Shown: in pieces, positions 1 through 8,761 of the stretch
Numbering within the stretch: position 1 is the first letter of the stretch
How the letters are laid out: every line of letters starts with the position of its first letter
NCBI RefSeq assembly: GCF_000429485.1
Contig: NZ_AUBY01000022.1
Location: 18,386-82,385 of the forward strand
Length of the DNA: 64,000 nt
Source: Aliagarivorans marinus DSM 23064
GTDB lineage: Bacteria; Pseudomonadota; Gammaproteobacteria; Enterobacterales; Celerinatantimonadaceae
Direction of reading: 5' to 3'
Notes under the pieces: model-generated
The model's input: the letters and a program-made list of their open reading frames with translations, nothing else
The model's database searches: none
Told to the model about the DNA's origin: nothing
Made by a program: the position numbers and the translations under genes

Positions 1-292
1 TCTGCAGGCTTAGCAGCAGGGTGACCATGGCGAAGGTGTTAAACAGGTAGCGGACAAACGGCGCCATCTCCCAGGCGTGGCGGAAGTTATCCAAGCTCCA
101 GGGCGCGCTCAAATCAAAGTAGATCGCATCCGAGCCGGTGTGAAAGGCCGCCCAGAGCATATACAACAGCGGTAACACCCACAGAAAGCCCAGTATCCAT
201 GCCGCGGTAATGTTGCTAAGGCGCATTATCGACAAAGCAGTGTTCGCACCGCTTGCAGAAGCGGTATTCGGTATGGCAGTTAACATACTCAT
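1..292 (-). CDS. ABC sugar transporter permease, second subunit (partial)
   Basis: N-terminal 97 codons of a binding-protein-dependent permease of the MalG/UgpE type; the rest lies beyond the left edge. A first membrane helix is visible at about residues 30-50, followed by a periplasmic loop and the start of a second helix. The ATG at 292 overlaps the stop codon of the upstream permease gene as ATGA, the usual translational coupling of paired permease subunits. With its partner it would form the inner-membrane channel of the ABC importer encoded from 4360 leftwards. The EAA loop that contacts the ATPase is not in the window, so the substrate class is inferred only from the operon. Confidence 0.85.
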   Translation of the reverse strand, partial: MSMLTAIPNTASASGANTALSIMRLSNITAAWILGFLWVLPLLYMLWAAFHTGSDAIYFDLSAPWSLDNFRHAWEMAPFVRYLFNTFAMVTLLLSLQ

Positions 293-1182
293 CGGTAATG
301 TACTCGCTTATGGCTAAGGGCGAATTGAATAGCAGAGCAAAGGCCTAACAGCAGCAACAGCACCATGGTGAGGATGGCCGCATACCCCGCATCGAAGAAG
401 GCAAAAGCCGTCTCGTAGATATAGTAGAGCAGCAAGGTACTGGCGTTATTCGGGCCACCTTTGGTGAGGATGAACAGATGATCGACCACCTTAAAGGCGT
501 GGATCACCGCATTGATAAACACGAATAGGGTGGTGGGGCCGAGTAGCGGCAGAATAAAGCGGCGCAGTCGGTAGAAATAGCCCGGCGCTTCTAAGCGAGC
601 GGCATCATTGAGCTCGCTGGGAATGGCCTGCAGCGCCGCCAGATAGAAGATCATAAAAAAGCCGGCCTCTTTCCAGATAGCGAGCAACATAGTCGCCCAA
701 AGCGCGGTGCTCGGGTCGCCCAACCAGTTCGCGCCCTGTATGCCAAATACCGCTAACACCCGATTAAACAGGCCGATATTGGGGGAGTAGAAAAACATCC
801 AGATGTTAGCAGCGGCGACCATCGGCAACATGGTCGGCAGGAAGAACGACAGGCGCAGCAGGCTGCGACCGAGAAACTTCTCGTTTACCCAAAGCGCCAT
901 CACCAGTGCCAGTATCATCGAGGCAGGCACGGTAATCAGGGCGTACCACAGGTTGTTAGTAAGCGCTCGCCAAAACACCGGGTCGTAGTACAGATCCAGC
1001 AGGTTATCTTGCAGGGCAAAGTGGCGCGCGCCGGAAAAATCGGTGGCGAACAGGCTGTTATAAAACGCGCTAAAGGCTGGAAAATAGGTAAAGCAGCTCA
1101 GCAGTACCATGGCTGGCAATAGCAGCATCCAGGCGAAGGCAAAGTTGGAACTGCGCATCGAGTTTAATAGGGTGTTTGGCAT
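289..1182 (-). CDS. ABC sugar transporter permease, first subunit (UgpA/MalF-like)
   Basis: Inner-membrane permease of about 297 residues from the ATG at 1182; an upstream TTG at 1206 is possible, but neither start has a strong ribosome site. It shows six predicted helices, beginning with a hydrophobic stretch after FAFAWMLLLP. The EAA-type cytoplasmic loop is recognisable around ELNDAARLEAPGYFYRLRRF near the C-terminal third (A-A-x-x-E-A-x-G-x pattern) and is where the ATPase docks. Length and layout fit the UgpA/LacF class rather than the longer MalF. It overlaps the next permease by four bases and follows the binding-protein gene after an intercistronic hairpin. Confidence 0.9.
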   Translation of the reverse strand: MPNTLLNSMRSSNFAFAWMLLLPAMVLLSCFTYFPAFSAFYNSLFATDFSGARHFALQDNLLDLYYDPVFWRALTNNLWYALITVPASMILALVMALWVNEKFLGRSLLRLSFFLPTMLPMVAAANIWMFFYSPNIGLFNRVLAVFGIQGANWLGDPSTALWATMLLAIWKEAGFFMIFYLAALQAIPSELNDAARLEAPGYFYRLRRFILPLLGPTTLFVFINAVIHAFKVVDHLFILTKGGPNNASTLLLYYIYETAFAFFDAGYAAILTMVLLLLLGLCSAIQFALSHKRVHYR

Positions 1183-1218
1183 AAGGTGTTCACATGCTCG
1201 TATCAAGCGTTACGGCGC

Positions 1219-1248
1219 AAGGTCAGTGAGCGTGCGCTCACTGACCTT
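1219..1248 (-). other. Intercistronic perfect hairpin
   Basis: AAGGTCAGTGAGCG and CGCTCACTGACCTT form a perfect 14-bp stem with a 2-base centre, between the binding-protein stop codon and the permease start. No run of T follows in the direction of transcription, so it is not a standard intrinsic terminator. Hairpins in this position commonly protect the binding-protein mRNA from 3' decay and reduce permease expression; that role is inferred here. Confidence 0.75.
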
Positions 1249-1254
1249 GGCGTA

Positions 1255-2544
1255 TTAACCGCGGTTGGCGCGACGTAGCAAACGCTCCGCCTGGCTTTGT
1301 GCGGTGTTCAGTGCTTCTTCAGCAGAGGCCTGACCGGTGAGGGTCGATTGAATTGCATCGTCGAGTACGCGGCGTACGCGGCCAGCATCATAGGTAGCCA
1401 ACTCTGCAGTGGCCACGCTTAGCTGGTCGCGAGCCACCAAGGCTTGTGGTACTTGCTTGGCGTAGTCTTGCAGATCGGCAGTGGCGTAAGCCGCTTCGCT
1501 GATACCCACGTAACCGGTGGCAATACTCCACTGCGCGCTGCGCTCTGGTGCAGTCATAAACTTAACCAAACGGAAGGCCGCTTCTTGCTCGGCTTCGCTG
1601 CCGCTATTCATCAAGTAGAAGTTACCGCCGCCAGTTGGTGAGCCCGGCTCCACGTTGCCGGGTAGCTGGGCTACGCCCACATCGAAGCTGGCTTGCTGCA
1701 TTACGGCGGTCAGGTTACCGGTGGTGTGCCACATCATGGCGGTGTTTTGCTCCAAGAACTCTTGGCGCAGGGTGCCCCACTCGATGGTGCCGGTTGGCAT
1801 TACCTGATACTTATCACCCAGATCGCGCCAGTATTGCAGGGCTTCAACCATCTTCGGCGAGTTAAAGTTCACCTCGGTGCCCGCTTGGTTCATCAGGGTT
1901 TCGCCCTGCTGCTTGGCGAACGCGCCGAACATCCAGTAGGGGTAGCCGGTCGATGGCACCATCAGGCCCCATCGCTCGGTTTCACCCGAGCCGTTTTTCT
2001 TAACAAGCTTGCTGGCTACATCGGCCATCTCTGCCCAGGTCGTCGGCGCTTTTTCTGGGTCAAGACCGGCTTCGCGGAAGGCGTCTTTGTTGTAGAACAT
2101 CACAATGGTGGAGCGCTGGAACGGGATGCCGTAGGTTTGACCGTCTAGCTGGCCGTTTTCCATCAGCGCCGGGTAGAAGCTATCTAGCCACTGTTGGTCT
2201 TCCTCGGTTTTCACAAAGTCGTTAAACGGGCGGATCACCCCACGGCTTTGTAACTCCAGCATATCGATGGAGAACATTACCGAGGTTTGCACCGCCTCGC
2301 CCGCATTAATGGCAGCCAAGGCTTTTACGCGGGTGTCGTCGTAGTTACCGGCATAAATGGCGGTAACATTAACATCGGGGTTAGCCGCTTCAAATTCGTC
2401 TACCATGCCATCGACCACTTGGGTTAATGGACCGCCCACCGAGATGGGGTAGTACATGGTCAGCTCGGTGGTCTCGGCCAATGCCGGAGCAGCGGCAAGG
2501 CCAGCCAATAAACTTAAGGTAGAGGCGTACTTGTTAAGCTTCAT
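1255..2544 (-). CDS. Periplasmic solute-binding protein, family 1 (UgpB-like)
   Basis: Extracellular binding protein of 429 residues. It has a signal peptide (MKLNKYASTLSLLAGLAAAPALA, then cleavage before ETTE), followed by the two-lobe family-1 fold with typical segments EFEAANPDVNV, the GNYDD motif, YGIPFQRSTIVMFYNKDAF and EFLEQNTAMMWHTTGN. The GNY and MxxxTTGN segments resemble glycerol-3-phosphate-binding UgpB more than maltose-binding proteins, but the substrate cannot be fixed. GGAG lies 9 bases before the ATG. It is the largest product of the operon and is separated from the permeases by a hairpin. Confidence 0.88.
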   Translation of the reverse strand: MKLNKYASTLSLLAGLAAAPALAETTELTMYYPISVGGPLTQVVDGMVDEFEAANPDVNVTAIYAGNYDDTRVKALAAINAGEAVQTSVMFSIDMLELQSRGVIRPFNDFVKTEEDQQWLDSFYPALMENGQLDGQTYGIPFQRSTIVMFYNKDAFREAGLDPEKAPTTWAEMADVASKLVKKNGSGETERWGLMVPSTGYPYWMFGAFAKQQGETLMNQAGTEVNFNSPKMVEALQYWRDLGDKYQVMPTGTIEWGTLRQEFLEQNTAMMWHTTGNLTAVMQQASFDVGVAQLPGNVEPGSPTGGGNFYLMNSGSEAEQEAAFRLVKFMTAPERSAQWSIATGYVGISEAAYATADLQDYAKQVPQALVARDQLSVATAELATYDAGRVRRVLDDAIQSTLTGQASAEEALNTAQSQAERLLRRANRG

Positions 2545-2570
2545 TGCTTAGGTCTCCAATTGCGGACGGT

Positions 2571-3596
2571 TTAGTTAAGGCCCGCGGGGTTGAGGGAAGA
2601 GGTTGCATTACTTGCCACAAGCTGTTGTTTGGCGTGGCAAAACTGATGTAGGTCTTGGTCATCCCAGTCCAAAAACAGCTGTTGGCCGGGCGCAAATTGC
2701 TGAAAGCGTTCCACCTTGATGAAGATCTGCTGCTGGTCTTCCAGCGCCACCTTCAGCAGGGTGTTCTCGCCGTGGTAATCGGTGTTGAGGGCCTGGCAGC
2801 TCAGCCCTTGGCTGCTTAGACGCAGGTGCTCCGGGCGCACGCCCAACTGGTTCTGCTGACCGGGTAGCTGAAAGATGTTCATCGCCGGTGAGCCGATAAA
2901 GCGCGCGGTAAAGGTGTTTTGCGGCTGGTTGTAGAGCTCGTGGGGGCTGCCCACCTGCTGAACCTGGCCTTCGCTGAGCAGCACGATGCGATCGGCCATC
3001 GACATGGCCTCGATCTGATCGTGGGTCACGTAGATAAGGGTTAGCCCAAGTTGCTGCTGTAGGCTACGCAGTTCGCTGCGCATATCGGCGCGCAGCTTGG
3101 CATCGAGGTTCGATAGTGGCTCGTCCATCAAACAGATTGGATGCTGGCTTACGATAGCTCGGGCCAAGGCGACTCGCTGGCGCTGTCCACCACTGAGCTG
3201 GCTGGGCAGCTTGTGTTGCTGCTCACCGAGCGAGACCAGCTCCAAGGCTTCGTCTAAACGGCGTTGGCGCTCTTGTTTTTCAACCTTACGGGCCTTTAGG
3301 CCAAACAAGATGTTCTCTTTCACGCTGAGGTGGGGGAACAGGGCGTAGGACTGGAATACCATCGAGATATCGCGCTGCGAGGGCGCCAAACTGGTGACAT
3401 CGCGGCCGCCTATTAGCATCTTGCCGCTGCTCGGTGCTTCCAGCCCGGCCAGAATGCGCAGCAGGGTCGACTTGCCGCAGCCCGATGGCCCCAACAGCGC
3501 GACAAACTCGCCGCGTTCAATGCTTAGCTCAATATTGTGTAGCGCCTGAAAATCGCCAAAGTGCTTGTTCAGGTCTTGAAGCTGTAAGTAGCTCAT
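2571..3596 (-). CDS. ABC importer ATPase, MalK/UgpC type
   Basis: Cytoplasmic ATPase of 341 residues that powers the importer. Visible motifs: Walker A GPSGCGKST at 36-44, Q-loop FQSYALFP near 81, signature LSGGQRQRV at 134-142, Walker B ICLMDEP at 154-160 and switch His in VTHDQIEAM. The C-terminal part from about residue 230 (FIGSPAMNIF, then LGVRPEHL) is the TOBE/OB regulatory domain of the carbohydrate importer (CUT1) subfamily. Its start overlaps the regulator stop by four bases, so regulator and transporter are co-transcribed and translationally coupled. Confidence 0.92.
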   Translation of the reverse strand: MSYLQLQDLNKHFGDFQALHNIELSIERGEFVALLGPSGCGKSTLLRILAGLEAPSSGKMLIGGRDVTSLAPSQRDISMVFQSYALFPHLSVKENILFGLKARKVEKQERQRRLDEALELVSLGEQQHKLPSQLSGGQRQRVALARAIVSQHPICLMDEPLSNLDAKLRADMRSELRSLQQQLGLTLIYVTHDQIEAMSMADRIVLLSEGQVQQVGSPHELYNQPQNTFTARFIGSPAMNIFQLPGQQNQLGVRPEHLRLSSQGLSCQALNTDYHGENTLLKVALEDQQQIFIKVERFQQFAPGQQLFLDWDDQDLHQFCHAKQQLVASNATSSLNPAGLN

Positions 3597-4360
3597 TGGG
3601 GGCTTCCTACCAGATGAAGGTCGACTTGATGCTGTTTACACAGGCTCGCCAGCTCATCGGCGTCGCAGTCGGTGTAGAGGGCATCAATATGTTTAAGGGT
3701 GGTAAAGCAAACGCTGGCACTGCGCAGGAACTTGCTGGAATCCGCCAGTAGCAGATTGTGCTTGCTGTTGCTAAGCATGGTGCGGGTTAGCTCCGCTTCG
3801 TCGTGCTGGAACTCAAGTAGCTCGCCGCTAGCCGAGATCCCGGCGATCCCGCACACCGCTAAATCGGCGCGGAAGGACTGCAAAAAGTTGTGCGCAGGCA
3901 GGCCGCAGATATCGTGATGTTGATGGCGCAAGCGACCACCACTGACCCAAGTCTCGATATTGGGGAACTGGGTCAGGCTCAACGCGGCATTTAGGTTGTT
4001 GGTGACTACCGTGAGGCTAATCTCACGTGGCAGCGCTTCGACCAGCTGAACCACTGTGGAGCCATAGCCCAAAAACAGGGTGCTCTGCGGCTCAATTACC
4101 TTGGCCGCGGCTTGGCCGATCAACTGCTTCATCGAAGCGTTGATGCCTGCACGCTTGGCAAAGGTTTGGTTGTTCATCGCCGGCGGCAGGGCAATCCCGC
4201 CATGCTGCTTGCGCGCCAAACCCAACTCACACAGGGCATTAATATCGCGACGGATGGTCTGCGGCGTCAGCGAATAGTGCTTGGCCAAGGCATCAGTTGA
4301 GATAAAGCCCTGCTCATTGAGCTGCTTAAGAATGGCTTGTTGGCGCGCTTCCAGAATCAT
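3593..4360 (-). CDS. DeoR/GlpR-family transcriptional regulator
   Basis: Cytoplasmic repressor of 255 residues. The N-terminal DeoR helix-turn-helix covers about 5-57 (LAKHYSLTPQTIRRDINAL, then KQHGGI, the family signature region). The C-terminal sugar-phosphate sensor domain shows LFLGYGSTVVQLVEAL and VVTNNLNAA, a phosphosugar-binding pattern. It is the first gene of the ABC operon, so it probably controls its own operon in response to a phosphorylated intermediate, possibly glycerol-3-phosphate as in GlpR. Candidate operator repeats lie directly upstream. Confidence 0.9.
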   Translation of the reverse strand: MILEARQQAILKQLNEQGFISTDALAKHYSLTPQTIRRDINALCELGLARKQHGGIALPPAMNNQTFAKRAGINASMKQLIGQAAAKVIEPQSTLFLGYGSTVVQLVEALPREISLTVVTNNLNAALSLTQFPNIETWVSGGRLRHQHHDICGLPAHNFLQSFRADLAVCGIAGISASGELLEFQHDEAELTRTMLSNSKHNLLLADSSKFLRSASVCFTTLKHIDALYTDCDADELASLCKQHQVDLHLVGSPQ

Positions 4361-4361
4361 G

Positions 4362-4483
4362 TTCGTTTGGCTTTCGTTTAGAGTTCAAATGAACATTACT
4401 CCTGAAAAAAGACAGCGGAGTTAAGCGTTAATGACAGCTTGATGACTGTTTGGCTACTGTTGATAGGTGGCGTATTTTCGTTT
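4362..4483 (-). promoter_or_regulatory. Candidate DeoR-type operator repeats (TTCGTTT)
   Basis: Three direct copies of TTCGTTT sit at 4362-4368, 4373-4379 and 4477-4483. The first two are 11 bp apart, one helical turn, and the first runs on from the start codon as ATGTTCGTTT, which resembles a GlpR half-site. Repeats of this kind are typical operators for DeoR-family repressors. No promoter box was assigned with confidence. Confidence 0.5.
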
Positions 4484-4596
4484 GAATACTTAAATGTGTA
4501 GGAGGAGATCAGTCGATAACAATACAGTCATTGCTTTTGTTTGTCGGGTTCTGAGACACTAAGACCTGCTGTCGAACGTTCTCATGTAAACCTCCA

Positions 4597-5616
4597 ATGC
4601 TGAAACACAAACTTACCATTGCCCTCTCCATAGGCATACTTGCCATTATGGGGTTCGCCGCATTTATGCTCTACGATGAGCCGCTTTCTGACGATGCGCG
4701 GTATTTACTGAGCTTGGTTGAAGAGCCTCGCGAGAACGATGCTTACTATCTGCTTATTGGTCTGGACACCGATAAAGAGCAAGACCCTATAGCGGTGGGA
4801 AAAGCTTGCGCTCACAAGCAAAGCGATTTGTGTGAGTTTGCGAAATGGGACTTTGAGCATGCGCTAGATGATTGCCCCGACAACAGTACTTCTTGTTTCC
4901 TGGATAGCGATTTGACGGGGGCGCTAGAGCATTATTCAGTGCCTTTGCAGCGCATGAAGGCTTTTCTTGCCAGTGATGACTACTCTCCGGTGTTTCCCCC
5001 CGATATTAATCGCCGCACCGATGTTAATTGGCTTTTGGCCAATCAGATGGTGAGGTTAATGGTGGCACAACACCTCCAAGCGGGAAGTGCTGTTGAGCTT
5101 GAGGAGCTACTTGCACAATTGCGCGCACACTTAGTGATGACGGAGTCCTCACTCGCTAAGGTGCTCATACTGAATTGGACTGCTGCTACATTGAATGCAC
5201 TGGTTGAGCTGAATGCCAGTACTCAGGTTGAGCCACTGACTGACAGTGAGCGATCTTTTGCCCGAGTTTTTGCCTACGATTTTGCTTCAATTTATAGCAG
5301 CTTGAACTTCGTCGCGATGGCTCAGAAAGAGCAACTTTCTAATCTCAACATCTTGAGCCGGCTTATCTACAAGGAGCGCACTACGGTGAACCGGCTTGCT
5401 AAAAATTACCGCGCGTTAATTAACAATGCATGGTCGCGGGATGACGCGCTTGAAGGTGATTTCAGGTCATCACTCAGCAAGTTTCCTTGGTATGAGTACT
5501 TGCGAAATTACATTGGTGTGTTGCTGATAAAGGTAGCCACTCCCTATCCAATAGGCCTTACAAGTCTTGAGCTTGAGATGACTCAAGCGATTGAAACACT
5601 CAATCGTCAGAGATAA
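4597..5616 (+). CDS. Hypothetical membrane-anchored periplasmic protein
   Basis: Protein of 339 residues with a hydrophobic N-terminal helix at about 8-26 (signal anchor or uncleaved signal) and a long, mainly helical soluble part. Several cysteines (in GKACAHK, LCEFAKW, DDCPDN, TSCFLD) fall in the first 110 residues, as expected for a periplasmic domain with disulfides. No family is recognised. No clear Shine-Dalgarno precedes the ATG. It stands alone between the divergent ABC operon and the TSUP transporter gene, and reads as more AT-rich than its neighbours, which may indicate separate acquisition. Confidence 0.75.
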   Translation: MLKHKLTIALSIGILAIMGFAAFMLYDEPLSDDARYLLSLVEEPRENDAYYLLIGLDTDKEQDPIAVGKACAHKQSDLCEFAKWDFEHALDDCPDNSTSCFLDSDLTGALEHYSVPLQRMKAFLASDDYSPVFPPDINRRTDVNWLLANQMVRLMVAQHLQAGSAVELEELLAQLRAHLVMTESSLAKVLILNWTAATLNALVELNASTQVEPLTDSERSFARVFAYDFASIYSSLNFVAMAQKEQLSNLNILSRLIYKERTTVNRLAKNYRALINNAWSRDDALEGDFRSSLSKFPWYEYLRNYIGVLLIKVATPYPIGLTSLELEMTQAIETLNRQR

Positions 5617-5656
5617 TCCCTGCTAACTCTTTTGAACTACTAATACTTTAGCGTCC

Positions 5657-6406
5657 ATGGACATCACCCTAGAACTACTCCTAATCGCCTTTGCCACCTC
5701 GCTATTCGCTGGTGTTATCGACGCTGTTGCCGGTGGCGGCGGTCTGACTATCCTGCCGGTGCTAATGCTGCTGGGGCTATCGCCGGCTCAGGCGCTAGGT
5801 ACGAACAAGCTGCAGGCTATTTTCGGCAAGCTCTCGTCGGTGCGTTATTTTATGCGGGTGGGGCTTATCGACTTCTCGGCGATTAAGGTGCCGATGATCT
5901 GCTCCTTTATTGGTGCGGGCCTGGGCGCGTATGCGGTGCAGCGTATTCCCACCGATGTTTTGCTCACCTTAGTGCCTTACTTGATTGCCTTGGCTGGCCT
6001 GTATATCGCCTTCTCGCCGCGCCTTGGCGATAAAGAGCTAACGGCCCGCATTGGCATGACTGCTTACGGCTTTACCACCGCGCCACTGGTTGCCTTCTAC
6101 GATGGCTTCTTGGGCCCGGCCTCTGGCTCGTTCTTTATCATCAGCTTTATTAGTTTGCTTGGCTTTAGTCTGGCCAAGGCCACGGCGCACGCCAAGTTGC
6201 TGCTTATCGCGTCAAACCTGTCGGCGCTATTGATGTTTGTGCTGGGCGGGCAAGTGCTGTGGCGGGTGGGCTTGGTGATGGCGGTGGGGCAGTGGATCGG
6301 CGCGCGCTACGGGTCTGCCTTGGTGCATCACAAGGGGGCCAAGGTCGCCAAGCCGATGCTACTGGCGATGTGTTCGCTGATGTTGGGTAAGCTCCTCTTT
6401 AGCTAG
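5657..6406 (+). CDS. TSUP (TauE/SafE, YfcA-like) membrane transporter
   Basis: Inner-membrane protein of 249 residues with about eight helices. The N-terminal signature AGVIDAVAGGGGLTILPVL is characteristic of the TauE/SafE/YfcA family, and the second half repeats the pattern (GFLGPASGSFFIISFISLLGF). Members move small sulfur-containing or organic anions such as sulfite or sulfoacetate; the substrate here is unknown. It is monocistronic or loosely linked to the small gene 18 bp downstream. Confidence 0.88.
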   Translation: MDITLELLLIAFATSLFAGVIDAVAGGGGLTILPVLMLLGLSPAQALGTNKLQAIFGKLSSVRYFMRVGLIDFSAIKVPMICSFIGAGLGAYAVQRIPTDVLLTLVPYLIALAGLYIAFSPRLGDKELTARIGMTAYGFTTAPLVAFYDGFLGPASGSFFIISFISLLGFSLAKATAHAKLLLIASNLSALLMFVLGGQVLWRVGLVMAVGQWIGARYGSALVHHKGAKVAKPMLLAMCSLMLGKLLFS

Positions 6407-6424
6407 TTTTCTGGAAAGTACTAA

Positions 6425-6748
6425 ATGTCGATAAAAAATCTTCCTTTCATTCTCTATTTCTTGGCGTTGTTTGCCTATCACATCGGGCTGTTTGGTGAAG
6501 CGGAGGTGAGTCGTTCATCGATGGATGGGGCACAGCGCCACTTTGACGCACTGTTTGTTAGCGATGCTAACGGCGCGTATGTGGTTCAACAGCCTATTCA
6601 AATCGGTGGCGTTCGCTTAGGTCCGGGCGCGACTATCGGGGCAAATGTTGAACTGGCTGGTATCCGACTGGGCGATCTGGAAGGGCAGGAGATTGAGGTT
6701 ATGCAGCAAGAAGGCCGTTTAGTACTGCTCGTTGATTTAGACCGCTAG
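6425..6748 (+). CDS. Small hypothetical protein with N-terminal membrane helix
   Basis: Protein of 107 residues with a hydrophobic segment at about 6-22 and a short, glycine-rich C-terminal part of predicted beta strands (IQIGGVRLGPGATIGANVELAGIRL, here in sections). GGAAAG lies 7 bases before the ATG, supporting translation. It follows the TSUP gene closely and may share its transcript. No family is recognised. Confidence 0.6.
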   Translation: MSIKNLPFILYFLALFAYHIGLFGEAEVSRSSMDGAQRHFDALFVSDANGAYVVQQPIQIGGVRLGPGATIGANVELAGIRLGDLEGQEIEVMQQEGRLVLLVDLDR

Positions 6749-6983
6749 CTCGGCGCTGGCGTGTCTCGCCCAAATTACTGGATTATCTCGGTGAGCACGC
6801 ATCCTGAGGCTGCTTTGGTATAGGGGCTAGGGCGGATAGTGGTCGGCTCGACTAAGCTATTTGAAATCGATAGTCGTAACTACAGCGAATGGCGTCGTAT
6901 TCAGTGCCAGAACTGAACCCTTGAATCAACAGCTTCAGCAATCCCGTTAGGCCGTAGGCGATTTGGCAGAAGCGGTAAAGCGT

Positions 6984-7712
6984 ATGAAGAGCGTGTTAAA
7001 ACTACTTGTTGTCGTCTGTTTGTTTGGCCTGTCTTGGGGGACAAGCGCTAACAGCGTGTCGATCGCCACAGTCCAGCAAGCGAACCCCTTAGCCCAAGTG
7101 TGTGTGCGGGTAATGAGAGAGGTGTATCAACGTTTGGGCTACAGCATGGAAGTTCAATACGGCCCGGCTAAGCGATCCTTCGTTGATGCCAATAACGGCA
7201 AGTACGATGGTGAGTTGTTTCGCGTTGCCAGCGTGGCGCGAACACATCCTAATCTGATTCAAATCCCGGTGCCTATCTGTACCCTCGATGCGGTGGTGTT
7301 TAGCAAAAGCCTGCGCTTTCCTGTGTCAGGTTGGGAGAGCCTGGAGCCTTATCTGATTGGGCTGATGCGTGGTGTGCAGTTTGCCAGCGTTGGCACTGAA
7401 GGTATGAACCGCGAGTTCAGCAACAACTTGGATTCGCTGTTTAGGAAGCTCGATGCTGGGCGGCTGGATATCGTTGTCGAGTCGCGCTTTAACGGTCAGT
7501 TTGCTTTGCAAGAGCTAGGGCTCGCGCAGTCGATCACCCAGCTCACTCCCCCGATTGCCAGATACGACTTGTTTCACTACTTGCATAAAGACCACAGCGG
7601 GCTGGCGGAAAAGCTTGAGGCGCAGTTAAAGGAGATGGAACAGGATGGGTCGTTACAGCAACTGATTTACCGCTCCGAGCAGCAGGTACAGCTCAACCAT
7701 ATGAATCGATAG
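6984..7712 (+). CDS. Periplasmic binding protein-like, SBP family 3 (paralogue A)
   Basis: Secreted protein of 242 residues if started at the ATG at 6984; a TTG at 6963 would add seven residues. Signal peptide up to about SWGTSA. The remainder follows the small family-3 solute-binding fold (ANPLAQVCVRVMREVYQRLG, then GPAKRSFVDANNGKYDGELFR in sections). No ABC permease or ATPase is adjacent, so it may be an orphan receptor-like protein rather than a transport component. It is a clear paralogue of the product at 8762-9490, and with this start both proteins have exactly the same length. Confidence 0.75.
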   Translation: MKSVLKLLVVVCLFGLSWGTSANSVSIATVQQANPLAQVCVRVMREVYQRLGYSMEVQYGPAKRSFVDANNGKYDGELFRVASVARTHPNLIQIPVPICTLDAVVFSKSLRFPVSGWESLEPYLIGLMRGVQFASVGTEGMNREFSNNLDSLFRKLDAGRLDIVVESRFNGQFALQELGLAQSITQLTPPIARYDLFHYLHKDHSGLAEKLEAQLKEMEQDGSLQQLIYRSEQQVQLNHMNR

Positions 7713-7808
7713 CCCCTATCGTCGCCAAGAGCCAAACTCCTCTCTAGAATTACCTTGCAACTCACTGATAAAGTGGGCCTTTCCGCCATGTTCAACAAGG
7801 AGTTTAGT

Positions 7809-8627
7809 GTGAACGAATGGACGCTACCTTATACTTTTGAGTTTCAAGACCGGCCAGTGAGCTGGGGCGTTGCAGGGGAAGGAGAGCCGCTGGTGTTGGT
7901 ACACGGCACCCCTTGGTCGTCGTTTAACTTTCGGCATTTAATCGATGAGCTCTCTCGGGGCTATCGAGTCTATTTCTTCGACCTGCTGGGCTATGGCCAA
8001 TCCGATAAGAGCGATGCCGATGTCTCTTTAGGCATCCAAAACCAGCTATTGGGTGCGCTGATAGAACACTGGCAGCTGGTATCTCCCTATATCGTTGGTC
8101 ACGACTTTGGCGGCGCTACCGTGTTGCGAAACCATATTCTGGACAAGCGGCACTACAACAAGCTGGTGCTCATCGACCCAGTTGCGCTCTCACCATGGGG
8201 CTCACCGTTTTTCAAACATATCGAGCAGCATGAGGCGGCATTTGCCGGGGTACCAGATTACATCCACGCCGCCATTGTCGAAGCCTATATCAAGACCGCT
8301 GCCCATCAGGTGCTGCCTGCTGAGACTATCGAAGGCATTCTCGCGCCGTGGCTCGGCGAGCAGGGAAAACCGGCGTTCTATCGGCAGATAGCCCAGGCCG
8401 ATTCGACGTTTACCGATGAGTTTCAGGCGCGCTTTGATGAGGTTTGCTCGCCGTTGCTAATCCTGTGGGGTGAGCAAGACCAGTGGATACCCTGCGAGCA
8501 AGCCTATCAACTGCAGAGTAAGATCGCTGGCGCAAAGTTGGTGACCGTTCCAGATACCGGCCACTTGGTGATTGAGGAAGCGCCAGAGCGACTAGCAACG
8601 GAGATCCGCGCGTTCTTGCAAGGCTAG
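7809..8627 (+). CDS. Alpha/beta hydrolase (haloalkane dehalogenase/epoxide hydrolase-like)
   Basis: Cytoplasmic hydrolase of 272 residues. GTG at 7809 is chosen because AAGGAG sits at 7797-7802 with 6-base spacing; TTG 7755 and ATG 7788 would extend the protein. Residues: oxyanion HGTPW at 32-36, nucleophile elbow GHDFGG with Asp 99, acid Asp 224 in GEQDQW and His 252 in TGHLV. Asp rather than Ser at the nucleophile position is the mark of dehalogenases and epoxide hydrolases, so an ester hydrolase is less likely. It lies between two paralogous binding-protein genes; no functional link is evident. Confidence 0.85.
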   Translation: MNEWTLPYTFEFQDRPVSWGVAGEGEPLVLVHGTPWSSFNFRHLIDELSRGYRVYFFDLLGYGQSDKSDADVSLGIQNQLLGALIEHWQLVSPYIVGHDFGGATVLRNHILDKRHYNKLVLIDPVALSPWGSPFFKHIEQHEAAFAGVPDYIHAAIVEAYIKTAAHQVLPAETIEGILAPWLGEQGKPAFYRQIAQADSTFTDEFQARFDEVCSPLLILWGEQDQWIPCEQAYQLQSKIAGAKLVTVPDTGHLVIEEAPERLATEIRAFLQG

Positions 8628-8761
8628 CTGGTCTATCGCGACATCTGCGGGTAATCCTGAGTCTCTGAGCTAAGCTATTGACTAGGCGTTACTAGCGTTT
8701 GTGATGCACATGGAATGTGCCGCCCAGTTAGCTGGGTGGCGCTGCGAGGCCAAGAGAGAGC

